Source of the DNA: Micromonospora profundi
GTDB lineage: Bacteria > Actinomycetota > Actinomycetes > Mycobacteriales > Micromonosporaceae
Direction: 5' to 3'
Assembly (NCBI RefSeq): GCF_011927785.1
Contig: NZ_JAATJK010000001.1
Coordinates: forward strand, 1,488,001 to 1,552,000
DNA: 64,000 nucleotides
The notes under the pieces are model-generated. The model was not told where the DNA came from. It saw only the letters and a program-made list of their open reading frames with translations, and did not search any database. The translations under genes were made by a program, and so were the position numbers. This document shows positions 8,101-16,811 of this stretch, one piece after another; the first letter of the stretch is position 1, and each line of letters starts with the position of its first letter.

Positions 8101-8639
8101 TCGGCGTGGTCCCGGCGAGCATACCGACGAATAGATCGAAGATCGCTGCTGGATTGGCCGGGAACTACTGGCCAAAGCCCGGCTCATCCTCGTCCAGCCC
8201 GCCCAACACGACAACGACCAACCCAACGCCGCCCCGATCGCCGCATAGCGAGGTGCGATTCCCGTGTTAGGCGAATCGCGTCCGCGTCGCAACGTGGGGA
8301 GAGGTGACGGTTGATCGATCGACCGTCACTCATGTATTTCACTCCGCGTTCGGGGACTGCTGCAAGGGCTGCGACAGCACCGGTACGACCTGCGGCTACT
8401 CACTGGCGCACCACCACGCGCTGCTGACCCGATGCGCGATCGCGATCACGATCACGACTACGGTGGCCGTCACGGTGCGGGTCACGGCTGCTGCGGCGGC
8501 CTCGGCGCCCCAGTCGCCGCGCTCGAGGTCCTTGGCTCGGCTGATCACCGGTGACGTCCAGGGGATCTCGCGGTGGAACTGTGGGAGGGTGCCGCTCGCC
8601 GAGAGCAGCGCCGCGGTGAACCATGGCTTCACCCAGTAC
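8101..8639. other. Region without an assignable gene
   Basis: A plus-strand stretch ELLAKARLILVQPA ending at a TAG near 8248 looks like a protein C-terminus, but I cannot name it. The frame open from 8304 is compositionally odd (poly-Thr/Val/Ala) until it reaches the TetR-like fragment at 8640. No promoter, terminator or RNA gene was recognised. Confidence 0.35.
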
Positions 8640-8825
8640 ACGGCAGTCGAGAGCTCCGGCGACCCGCTGGAGGACCTGCGCGAGGGCTGGGACAAGCACG
8701 TGCGGTTCGGGCTGGAGCACCCGTCGTTCTACGGGCTGCTCTACGGGCGCGCCGAACCGGGGAAGCCCTGGGCCATCACCGCTCCCGCGCACGCCGCGTT
8801 GCGCCAGCGGTTCACCGGCACCGTT
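8640..8825 (+). pseudogene. TetR-family regulator C-terminal fragment
   Basis: The translated segment SSGDPLEDLREGWDKHVRFG then LEHPSFYGLLYGR matches the ligand-binding C-terminal part of TetR regulators (typically DPxxDLRxGWDxHVxFGLxHPxxYxLMYG). There is no N-terminal helix-turn-helix in frame upstream, and at about 8825 the sequence passes into an esterase fragment. It is a truncated relic. Confidence 0.6.
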
Positions 8826-9134
8826 GCTGAATCTCGAGCACATCCGAGTTCTCGCGGGCCTTTGGGCAGCCCCAGCCGATCCTTCGCACCCGCGGACCAG
8901 CCCGCTGAACGGCCACCTGGACCACCTCGGACTCGTCCACGTGTACGCGGGCACACGCGATGTCCTCTTCCCCGATGCCGTTCTGCTCCGGGACCGGGCC
9001 GACAAATGGCCGGGACCGATCTCCACCTGCACACCGGCGAGGGGATGATTCATGACTGGCCGATCATGCCGACTCCTGAGGGCCGTCGGACGGCCGGAGA
9101 CATCATCGCCCTTCTGCGAGGCGTGCACGCGTGA
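8824..9134 (+). pseudogene. Alpha/beta-hydrolase (esterase) C-terminal fragment with frameshift
   Basis: From about 8824 one frame reads SPLNGHLDHLGLVHVYAGTR then DVLFPDAVLLRDRADK, the acid-bearing C-terminal region of HSL-type steryl/acetyl esterases (VYAGTRDVLFPD holds the likely catalytic Asp). Near 9010 the frame shifts and continues as GEGMIHDWPIMPTPEGR, which holds the catalytic His region (MIHDWP), and ends at TGA 9132-9134. The N-terminal oxyanion and Ser regions are missing. Confidence 0.65.
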
Positions 9135-9434
9135 TCGGCCTACCCACCCGGCGGCTGGCAGAGCAGGAAGGCGTTCAGCGCGACCACCAGGACCGCCACC
9201 GGGGACGCGGCGGCCGGATCGCGTAGGCAGCGCCTTCGGATCGTCTGGCCGACCGGGTGCTGGTCGGGGAGCGCGGGGCCTCGGCGCGCATCCGGTCGAC
9301 AGTCGCGCTGACCAGCGCAGTCGGATTCCAGCCCGTCGCCAACGCGACTGAACGCGTTCACCCGGTCACGATCGGTGCTCCGATGTGGGCCGCAGGGCCC
9401 GCGCCCGGTGGGCCGCAGCGAGGGGAGCGCACGC
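9135..9434. other. Intergenic region with possible membrane-transporter tail fragment
   Basis: On the minus strand about 9225-9140 the sequence reads PVAVLVVALNAFLLCQPPGG then TAG. It resembles the last membrane helix of NRAMP-type metal transporters, but is too short for a firm call. The rest, up to the GAGGGG ribosome site at about 9419, shows nothing recognisable. Confidence 0.25.
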
Positions 9435-11045
9435 GTGAAACCCAGAGTCCTCCGTTGGATCGCCGCGTCGGCCGTGGCGCTCGCCTGCGCCGTGCTCGGC
9501 GCGGTGGCGTTGCCGGCCGCTCCGGCGGCCGCCAGCCCGATTCGCAACGCCACCCCGTGGTCGGTGCTGCTGTGCAAGTTCAGCGACAAGCCGGCAGAGC
9601 CACAGCCACCGTCGCATTTCGCCAACTTCCTCACCGCGGCGGGCGTCGGCACCGGCGGGGTGGCGGACTACCTGGCCGACCAGTCCGGCTGACGGGTGTC
9701 GCTGGCCGGCTCGGTGGTCCGGGGCTGGTACCCGATGCCGTACACGCTGGCGCAGTTCCAGTCGATCGACCGGTGGACCCGGACCCAACGCTGTGTGGAC
9801 ACCGCGGCGTCCGCCGGGTACACGGTGCCCGCCGGCAACCGGGTCGCGGTCATGCTCAATGACTGGGTGGACTCCGGCGCGGCCGGCGGTCGGGTGTTGC
9901 TCGACCCGGGCGCGTGGAACGTCGGCTTCGCCGCGCACGAGATGCTGCACGGCTACAACCTGGGCCACTCGTTCTCCAACGACACCACCTACCAGAACGC
10001 GCCGTGGTCGCAGCCGGGCGAGTACGACGACCCGTGGGACGAGATGAGCGCGATGCACATCTACGCCTTCGGCACCGCGAACTACGGCACCAGCGCGGTC
10101 GGGCTCAACGGCCCCAACCGTGACGAGTTGGGCTGGCTGCCGAAGAACCGGATCTTCACGATGGCCGCCGACGGGGTCGCCTCGCGTACCCTCACCCTGG
10201 CCCCGCTTGAGGTGCCCGCCGCCAGCGGCCCGCAGCTGATCCGGATTCCGTTCGACCCGGCCGACCTGTTCCACTACTACACGGTCGAGTTCCGCCGCAA
10301 GACCGGCTGGAGCGCCGGCATCCCGGCGGACACGGTGCTACTGCACGAGGTCCGCAACGGCACCCCCACCCTGCTGCGTACCGGCCCCGGTGGCGGTCCG
10401 GCCCAGTCAGTCAACGCCAACGGCGTGCAGATCGGCGTGAACTGGCTCTCCGGCAACGCCGCCTCGGTGACCGTGACCACCGACGTGGTCAACCGCTGCC
10501 TGCAAGGGTACGTCTGGCGCGAGGCCCGCGCGGGCGACCTGGTCTGCGTCACCGGCGCCACCCGCAGCCAGGTGTGGGCGGACAACGCGGCGGCGGCGAG
10601 TCGCTGGGTGAACGGCCCGTACGGCCCGCACACCTGCGTCGCCGGCTATGTGTGGCGGGAGGCGTACGCGGGGGACGACGTCTGCGTCACCGGCGCGCAA
10701 CGCACCCAGGCCGCCAGCGACAACGCCGCTGCCGCGTCCCGGCGTAACCCGGCCCGGCTGGTCACCGGCCCGAACACCTGCGTCAGCGGGTACGTCTGGC
10801 GCGACGCCGACCAGTCCGACTACGTCTGCGTGACCGGCACCACCCGGTCCCAGGTGCTCGCCGACAACGCGGTCGCCGCGAGTCGCTGGGTCAGCGGCCC
10901 GTACGGCCCGCACACCTGCGTCGCCGGCTACGTGTGGCGGGAGGCGTTCATCGGGGACGACGTCTGCGTCACCGGATCGCAGCGGACCCAGGCCGCCAGT
11001 GACAACGCCGCCGGCCCCGGCCGGGTGCTGCGTCCCGGCGGCTGA
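9435..11045 (+). pseudogene. Secreted metzincin-like metalloprotease with C-terminal repeats, interrupted by in-frame TGA
   Basis: GTG 9435 with GAGGGG nine bases upstream opens a signal peptide (VKPRVLRWIAASAVALACAV and onward, cleavage near AAA-S). The frame stops at TGA 9690-9692 after YLADQSG and continues in the same frame as RVSLAGSVVRGWYPMPYTLA; homologous proteins are continuous there. Downstream lies the zinc site HEMLHGYNLGH (HExxHxxxxxH) and a Met-turn-like MSAMHIY, then four repeats of about 40-50 residues built on CxxGYVWREAxxGDxVCVT...DNAAAASR. With readthrough it would be a 536-residue exoprotease. Either a recent nonsense mutation, a sequencing error, or programmed readthrough; I favour mutation or error. 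It sits directly before the IS630 insertion. Confidence 0.8.
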
Positions 11046-11193
11046 TCGACCTTGCCCCCGGTGGCTCCCCGCCACAGGGGGCGCGCGGGACCGGACCGTC
11101 GCTGCTCGGCGTACTTCAGACGGTCCATGACGACAGCGCCAGTCCTCGTACTAGCAGCTGAGGATCTCTACTGGCCAGGGCCGCACGACTAAC

Positions 11194-12393
11194 TAGTGCC
11201 TCGTCTTTGAACGTTGATCGTGTAATCCGTGGGTTCTGAGGATGTGTCGGGCAGGCTGTCTCCCATCGTTTCTGGTCTGGGAGGTGGTGGCGTGGGTAGG
11301 CGCCCGGAGGTGTTCGTCCGGCAGGTGTCGATGGTCGAGGGTCAACGGTTGCAGCGGATCACTCGGACGGCGAAGGACCCGGTGAAGCTGCGGCGGGCGA
11401 TCGTGGTGCTGATGTCCGCCCAGGGACAGCCGGCCCCGGACATCGCTCATCTGCTCAAGGCCAGCGAGGACTACGTCCGCGACGTGATCCACGCGTTCAA
11501 CGATCGGGGGTTCGACGCCCTGGACCCAAAATGGAGCGGGGGCGCACCGAGACGGATCGATGAGCAGACCCGCGACTGGATCTGCGTCATCGCCCGGTGC
11601 GACCCCCGTTTCCTCGGCCGACCCTTCTCCTGCTGGTCCCTGACCAAGCTGCGCGACTACCTCATCGCCGCCGGCCACGTCACGACCATCAGCGTCGAGA
11701 CCGTCCGCCGGATCCTGCACGAACGCGGCGTGACGTGGCAGGCCACCAAGACGTGGAAGGCCAGCACCGACCCCGACTTCACCACGAAGATGCGCCGGAT
11801 CCTGGACCTCTACGACCACCCACCAGCAGATGGTCGGGTGTTGTCCGTCGACGAGTTCGGGCCGCTGAACCTGCAACCCCGACCCGGACGGGCCTGGCGG
11901 CCCGTCGCACACCCGGTGCGACTGCGGGCCACCTACACCCGCGACCAGGGCGTACGACACATGATCGCCGCCCTGGACCTGACCACCGGCAAGCTGCACT
12001 ACCGCATCCGCGACCGGAAACGATGGCGGGAGTTCCTCAGCTTCCTCAAGACACTGCGCGCCCGGTGGCCCGATGACCGGCTCTACCTGATCCTGGACAA
12101 CTTCTCCCCACACAAGCACCCCGAGGTCCGCGCCTGGTGCACCGCCAACCAGATCGACCTGGTGTTCCTACCGACCTACGCCTCCTGGCTGAACTGGATC
12201 GAGGCCGAATTCGCCGCCGTACGCTACTTCGCCCTCAACGGCACCGACCACCGCACCCACGCCGAGCAAGACACCGCCATCGGCGCCTACATCCGCTGGC
12301 GCAACCAACACGCCCAACCCAAAACCGGATACGCGATCAACTCCAAGATCCGCCATCCCGATTACCCGTTCAAGGCCGCATGACGAGGCACTA
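11194..12393 (+). mobile_element. Intact IS630-family insertion sequence with TA flanks
   Basis: The element spans 11196-12391. Its ends are inverted repeats GTGCCTCGTC (11196-11205) and GACGAGGCAC (12382-12391), with a second matching block inside (TTTGAACG left, CGTTCAAG right). A TA dinucleotide flanks each side (11194-11195 and 12392-12393), the target duplication expected of IS630/Tc1 transposition. It encodes one full transposase reading left to right. The intact frame and ends suggest it could still be active. Confidence 0.9.
11292..12383 (+). CDS. IS630-family transposase
   Basis: A full-length protein of 363 residues. The N-terminal helix-turn-helix part (residues about 1-75) ends in VRDVIHAFNDRGFDALDPKW. 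The DDE integrase core follows: first Asp in VLSVDEFGPLNL, second in LYLILDNFSPHKHP, and the final Glu in YASWLNWIEAEFAAV, the typical IS630 spacing. It cuts and pastes the element at TA sites. The start is GTG 11292, seven bases after GGAGG at 11280. The stop is 8 bases before the right terminal repeat. Confidence 0.95.
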   Translation: MGRRPEVFVRQVSMVEGQRLQRITRTAKDPVKLRRAIVVLMSAQGQPAPDIAHLLKASEDYVRDVIHAFNDRGFDALDPKWSGGAPRRIDEQTRDWICVIARCDPRFLGRPFSCWSLTKLRDYLIAAGHVTTISVETVRRILHERGVTWQATKTWKASTDPDFTTKMRRILDLYDHPPADGRVLSVDEFGPLNLQPRPGRAWRPVAHPVRLRATYTRDQGVRHMIAALDLTTGKLHYRIRDRKRWREFLSFLKTLRARWPDDRLYLILDNFSPHKHPEVRAWCTANQIDLVFLPTYASWLNWIEAEFAAVRYFALNGTDHRTHAEQDTAIGAYIRWRNQHAQPKTGYAINSKIRHPDYPFKAA

Positions 12394-12429
12394 ACGACCT
12401 CGTGCACGGTTGCGAGTCCTTGAGCATCG

Positions 12430-13050
12430 ATGATCGTTGTTGGCGTCATGGTTGGTGCTGCGATCATGATGAACCCTCGGATGACAGGTCTGTCCCGGCA
12501 GGTGATAGCGGGCCTGGTCGCGGAACTGGGACCACGGTGGCAGGCCCGCCACCGTGATCGGCTCACGACGCGAACGCGCCGTCGCCGCGTCGGCGCGGGT
12601 GCGAAGCACCGATTCGGGTTCGCCGACCGGCTGCTGGCCACGCTGGTGCACCTGCGGCACGGGTTGACCCATGACGTGGTGGCAGCCTGGTTCGGAGTGC
12701 ACCGTTCGACGGTCTCCCGCAGCATCGCCGAAGTGCGGCCGCTGCTGGCCGAGCGGGGTTGCCGGGTGCATAACGGCGTCCGGCTGCGCACTCTCGCCGA
12801 CGTGGTCGGATACCTGGGTCAGCACCCGCGAGCGTTGATGGACGCCACCGAGGTGCGGGTCCGCCGCCCGGTCGAGGGGCGGGCGGGTAGGGACCGGTTC
12901 GTATCTGGCAAGGCCCGGCTGAACACGATGAAAGCGCTGGTGATCTGCGATCCGGCTGGTCGGCTGTTGTTCTGCGGCGAGACTCGGCCAGGCTCGATGC
13001 ACGACCTCACCCAGGCGCGGACCGCCGGCCTTGTCGACCTCCTGCTCCAG
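12430..13050 (+). pseudogene. IS5-family transposase, 3' part lost
   Basis: The frame gives an N-terminal DNA-binding region (GLSRQVIAGLVAELGPRWQ, RFGFADRLLATLVHLRHGLT, VAAWFGVHRSTVSRSI) and the start of a DDE_Tnp_4 core (ALMDATEVRVRRP with the first Asp; ETRPGSMHDLTQARTAGLVD with the second). At about 13050 it runs into sequence belonging to an IS3 element in opposite orientation, so the final Glu and C-terminus are missing and downstream residues are junk. It starts 37 bases after the IS630 right end. Confidence 0.8.
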
Positions 13051-13416
13051 CGATGTTCAATACCCGGCACGTCACCGCGACGGGGATTCCGTCGGCGGCC
13101 AGCTCGCTCACGAGCGGGTAGAGCCTTTTCCCGGCAGATGCGCCTGCGACAAGTACGCCGCCGCCCGGCGCAGAACCTCGTTCTCCTGCTCCAACAACCG
13201 GATCCGCTTGCGGGCCTCGCGCAGCTCGGCCGACTCGGTGCCGGTCGTCGCGGGGGTGGCGCCGGCGTCGATGTCGGCTTGGCGCAGCCACTTGAACAAG
13301 GTCATCGGGTGGACTCCGAAGTCCTTGGCGATCTGCTCGACGGTCACGCCTGGCTCGCGGTCACGAGCCACACGCACGACGTCATCGCGGAACTCTCGGG
13401 GGTAGGGCTTGGGCAC
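13045..13416 (-). pseudogene. IS3-family element: complete OrfA and first codons of OrfB
   Basis: OrfA (13416-13108, GTG start) encodes a protein of 102 residues with the IS3 helix-turn-helix (KPYPREFRDDVVRVARDREP, VTVEQIAKDFGVHPMTLFKWL) and a leucine-zipper-like RKRIRLLEQENEVLRRA. OrfB begins in another frame just downstream (KRLYPLVSELAADGIPVAVT then CRVLNIA), as expected for the -1 frameshift arrangement, but is cut after about 25 residues by the junction with the truncated IS5 transposase. Without the OrfB catalytic core it cannot transpose. Confidence 0.8.
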
Positions 13417-13621
13417 AGCGACATCCTTCCAACTCGCCGTCAGGGCAAGCCATCTCAGATGTCACCTATCGGTGCAGCAGACCCGGTCCAGGCAGCCTGA
13501 CTAAGATCAACACATCGACCCTGTCCGTCGAAACGGGTCAAGCCCAGAAGGGCGCGAGCCACTTGCGCTTGCTCAGTGGTGGCAGCTTCGTCAACGCGGC
13601 CAGGTCGGGCAAGGGCCTGGC

Positions 13622-13653
13622 CAGCCAGGCTCAGGCGAACCTGAGCCTGGCTG
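13622..13653 (-). terminator. 14-bp perfect hairpin after the autotransporter-like subtilase gene
   Basis: CAGCCAGGCTCAGG (13622-13635) pairs fully with CCTGAGCCTGGCTG (13640-13653) around a CGAA tetraloop. It lies 16 bases beyond the stop of the leftward subtilase gene. There is no U-tract, as usual in high-GC actinomycetes. A terminator is the simplest reading. Confidence 0.75.
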
Positions 13654-13669
13654 ACCAGGCCACGTGTGG

Positions 13670-16183
13670 CTAGGCGTTGCCGGACCGTGCCTTCGGCAGC
13701 GTCCGCTCGGCGGTCAGCGTCATGGCGCCGCCCTTGTAGGACACCCGGAACATGTGGCCGCCCACGTTCAGGACCCGCCGTTCCGGCATGGAGTGGAAGT
13801 TGCCCTTGATCGAGGCCCCGCTCATGATCGTCAGAACCGTGCCCGGAGTGATGGGCGCGCGAACGTCGAGGGTGAGTTCGCCGTCCAGCACCAGGGCACC
13901 CGTGGCCCGCACGCTCGTGTAGTCACGGTCGCCGGAAATGGTGATGGCGACGCGACCCGCTCGGCTGATGGTCACGTCGCCGCCGACCTTCAGGACGTTG
14001 CCCTGTGCGACATCGGTGAGACTGACGGACAGAGCGGACGCCGCTTCCGCGGCCGACAGGCCGGGCTGCAGCACGCCGCTGGTGACGCGGATGCTGCCTC
14101 CCACGAAACCGCTGCCGCCGAGCGTGCCGCCCTTCACGGCGACCGAGCTCGCGTGCGAGCCGGCGATCGAAAGCTTGCCGCCTTCAACCGTCGTGCCGCC
14201 CTCGTAGGTGGCGCGGCCCGACATGATCAGCATCCCGGAGCCCTGCTTGGTCAGAGACGCCGTGTAGAGGTTGTTGTCGATGTTGTTCTGAATGTAGGCC
14301 GCGCGCGCGTCCATCCATTCCTTGCGCCAGTTGGTAGCGTCCCCATAGCTGATCTTGTCGTACAGTTCCGGGCGGCCGTTGGTGATGGCTTGGACGTAAG
14401 GATCAGCCAAAATGCCCTGAAGCATGAAGGCGTTCTCGCTGAGCGTGCCGTCCGGGCTCAGTACGTTGGGGCTGAATTCACCGGCGAAGGCAGTGCCCTG
14501 CTTCTTGTAGGCCGCCAGCCACTCCCGATCCTCCCGCTCCCTTGCCTTGATCGCGATCTGGCTGATGTCGTTCGACCAGACGTCCAGGGGCGCCTTGTCC
14601 ATGTTGTAGGTCATGGGGCGCAGGAACTGGCCGGGGCCGTACATGCCCTTGTCCAGATTGGGGATGCCCCAGCCCCAGCGCGCGTCCGGAACTCCGTCGG
14701 GAGCGGTCCACGCGATGGATGCCCCGGAGGGGGAGGTCTGCCCGGTGCCGAGGAACCGCACCCCGTCGGACATCTTGTTGTTCGCCGTGGTGAACATCAG
14801 ATCACGGACCTGCTTGGCGTCCATGTTCGGATAGCGGGAGAGCAGAACCCCCATCACCGCAGTCGCAACGGGCGTCGCCGGAGACGTTCCGCTCGAGTTC
14901 GAATAGTTGGTGTCGCCACCGCTGTTCGTGGTCCGAACACTGTTCGACGGGGTGGACACGGTCCACCATTTGGCGAGCCCCGCCTCGTTGTACCCGAACT
15001 GCTTCGTGTATTCGGGGTTGTCCGCGGTGGGAGGCTGCACCCCGCCGACGCATACCCACTGCGCTTCCGCCGCGGGATTGAAGAAGGGGTACGCCGGGCG
15101 GAAGAACGGGTTGCTCCAGTCGTTGTTGCCGGCCGACCGGACGTTTACGGTGCCGCTGTCCTTGATGGCGTCCCAGATGGCATCCATGAAGGAGCGTCCG
15201 GGGTGGTTCGGGTTGTACTGAATACCGTCTTCCGAATAGCTCTTCTTGAAGAGGAAGAACTGGTACTCCAGATCCTTCAGGTGCTCGTTGGGGAGGATGA
15301 TCGCCATCGCCGTGGCGCTGGCGCTGTCTTTGCCGCGCAGTTGGTAAGCGTTGGCGAGGTTTCCACCGACCCCAAGGTCGTTACCCAGGCCGTCAAAGCG
15401 GCTCCTGTCAAGTGTCTGGACATAAGAGCCCCAACTGCTGTTGATGACCTGGGCGCCCGCGTCGACCAGTGCCTGGTTCGCCGTGCGCCAGTACACGTAA
15501 TCGTGGAAGGGACCGTGGGACTGGGTGTCGGAACCGCCGGTCATGGCGACGTACATCGTCGAGCCAAAAGCGATGCCGTGCTGCTGTTTGCCATCGCGAA
15601 TGCCAGAGGTGACGCCAAGCATGCCGGTCCCGTGACTCCAGTCACTTGTCCTCGGCTGGTCACCGGCCACAGTGAAGCGCTGGCCCGCAACAAACGGGTT
15701 CGCCGGGGTTGCTGAGTTCCGGTACCCGAAGCCGGAGGTGCCGTAGATACCCTCCGCTCTCACCGGAACGATCAACCCGGTCTGGAATCCTTCGTGGGTA
15801 GGCCGGTAGCCCGAGTCCATCATGCCCAGCGCGACGCCCTGCCCGCGGTACCCGAGGGCGAAGGCGGTGGACGCGTTTACCGCGACGAGCTGCCATGGGG
15901 AGTCGATCGCTGTGCCAGGGTTGGCAGGATTGTGGCCGGTGTAGTAGCCATACTCCGGCGTCTCCCAACTGGCTTTGGCAGCACCCAGTTCCCCCGGCGT
16001 CCTGGCGACAAAACCGGGGTCTCCCGGATACGCCGGTCCGCCGGCTGTACTGCCGGGGGTTGATGTCAGGCCGGCCTTGGGCGATGCCGAGGCGAACCCG
16101 GCCGGAAACAAGGCGATGCCTGCGCCGGCAATAAAGGTGCCTCCCACTCGACGCAGTAAATCCCGCCGACTCAAGAAACTCAT
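13670..16183 (-). CDS. Tat-exported S8 serine protease with autotransporter-type repeat region but no beta-barrel
   Basis: A protein of about 837 residues. The N-terminus SRRDLLRRVGGTFIAGAGIA is a twin-arginine signal. The S8 catalytic triad is visible as Asp (VALGMMDSGYRPTH), His (SDWSHGTGMLGV) and Ser (NSSGTSPATPVATAVMG), as in the autotransporter branch of subtilases. Residues about 650-700 carry a passenger-associated repeat (ATYEGGTTVEGGKLSIAGS followed by VKGGTLGGSGFVGG), normally found before an outer-membrane beta-barrel; here the protein ends about 150 residues later with no barrel. In a Gram-positive host it would be released. ATG 16183 fits GGAG six bases upstream; ATG 16189 is possible. 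Codon use seems less GC-biased than neighbours, suggesting transfer. Confidence 0.85.
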   Translation of the reverse strand: MSFLSRRDLLRRVGGTFIAGAGIALFPAGFASASPKAGLTSTPGSTAGGPAYPGDPGFVARTPGELGAAKASWETPEYGYYTGHNPANPGTAIDSPWQLVAVNASTAFALGYRGQGVALGMMDSGYRPTHEGFQTGLIVPVRAEGIYGTSGFGYRNSATPANPFVAGQRFTVAGDQPRTSDWSHGTGMLGVTSGIRDGKQQHGIAFGSTMYVAMTGGSDTQSHGPFHDYVYWRTANQALVDAGAQVINSSWGSYVQTLDRSRFDGLGNDLGVGGNLANAYQLRGKDSASATAMAIILPNEHLKDLEYQFFLFKKSYSEDGIQYNPNHPGRSFMDAIWDAIKDSGTVNVRSAGNNDWSNPFFRPAYPFFNPAAEAQWVCVGGVQPPTADNPEYTKQFGYNEAGLAKWWTVSTPSNSVRTTNSGGDTNYSNSSGTSPATPVATAVMGVLLSRYPNMDAKQVRDLMFTTANNKMSDGVRFLGTGQTSPSGASIAWTAPDGVPDARWGWGIPNLDKGMYGPGQFLRPMTYNMDKAPLDVWSNDISQIAIKAREREDREWLAAYKKQGTAFAGEFSPNVLSPDGTLSENAFMLQGILADPYVQAITNGRPELYDKISYGDATNWRKEWMDARAAYIQNNIDNNLYTASLTKQGSGMLIMSGRATYEGGTTVEGGKLSIAGSHASSVAVKGGTLGGSGFVGGSIRVTSGVLQPGLSAAEAASALSVSLTDVAQGNVLKVGGDVTISRAGRVAITISGDRDYTSVRATGALVLDGELTLDVRAPITPGTVLTIMSGASIKGNFHSMPERRVLNVGGHMFRVSYKGGAMTLTAERTLPKARSGNA

Positions 16184-16811
16184 ACTCATCTCCGATTCCT
16201 TCCGAAGGGTCGATCTCCAGCGGGCGGGGGCGCAATCCTGCCGCCTTTATCAAGCAGCGAATGTTGTTGGCTTTGTTCGGGATCCCGACTGCCGCGCGGG
16301 CCGACGCATGAACGTCGGAACGGCGAACTGGAACTCTCCCGCAAGTCGGCCTCCCCTATATGGACACCAAATTAGACTGCGGCAGAAGCCCCTCGTCAAG
16401 GGGTCAACATCGGCTCGCCGGGAACAGTTAAGCGACGATCTATATCGATATTAATAACTGCCATGCATCGGGTCACGGGTTGACTCCGTGGAGGTGGTGT
16501 GCGACTTGCCCGTGATGGACTAATTGCGCAGATGGGAGGCAGCCGTCGCGCGATCCTTCGAGACGGCGAAGTCGAGCGGAGGAGTGTGCTGCGCGACGAC
16601 TGAGTCCGCCGAGGCCGAAGCCGAACCGGTCTGCGGCCGCGGGTTACGGGCAGCGCGGCTACGAGTGGGTCCGGTGTGGACGGCGAAGCCACGAGTCGTC
16701 GTCGCTGATCGCACGCCAAACACGTGACGCGCCATGTGACGCAGCCCACTTTGGTGAACCTGCTCTGGTGTACCCCCGTTGAGACGGGACCACCACGGTA
16801 AGGAGCAGCGG
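16184..16811. other. Divergent intergenic region, no gene recognised
   Basis: This separates the leftward subtilase from the rightward glycosyltransferase-like gene. It contains an AT-rich patch unlike the surroundings, with the perfect palindrome ATATCGATAT (16442-16451) followed by TAATAA. This is a plausible promoter or regulator site, but no -35/-10 pair of correct spacing could be fixed. AAGGAG at about 16799 is the ribosome site of the next gene. Confidence 0.4.

Noticed and set aside
13622..13653. The perfect hairpin as an IS terminal repeat pair
   Set aside because: The arms are only 4 bases apart and lie right after a stop codon; a terminator explains them better.
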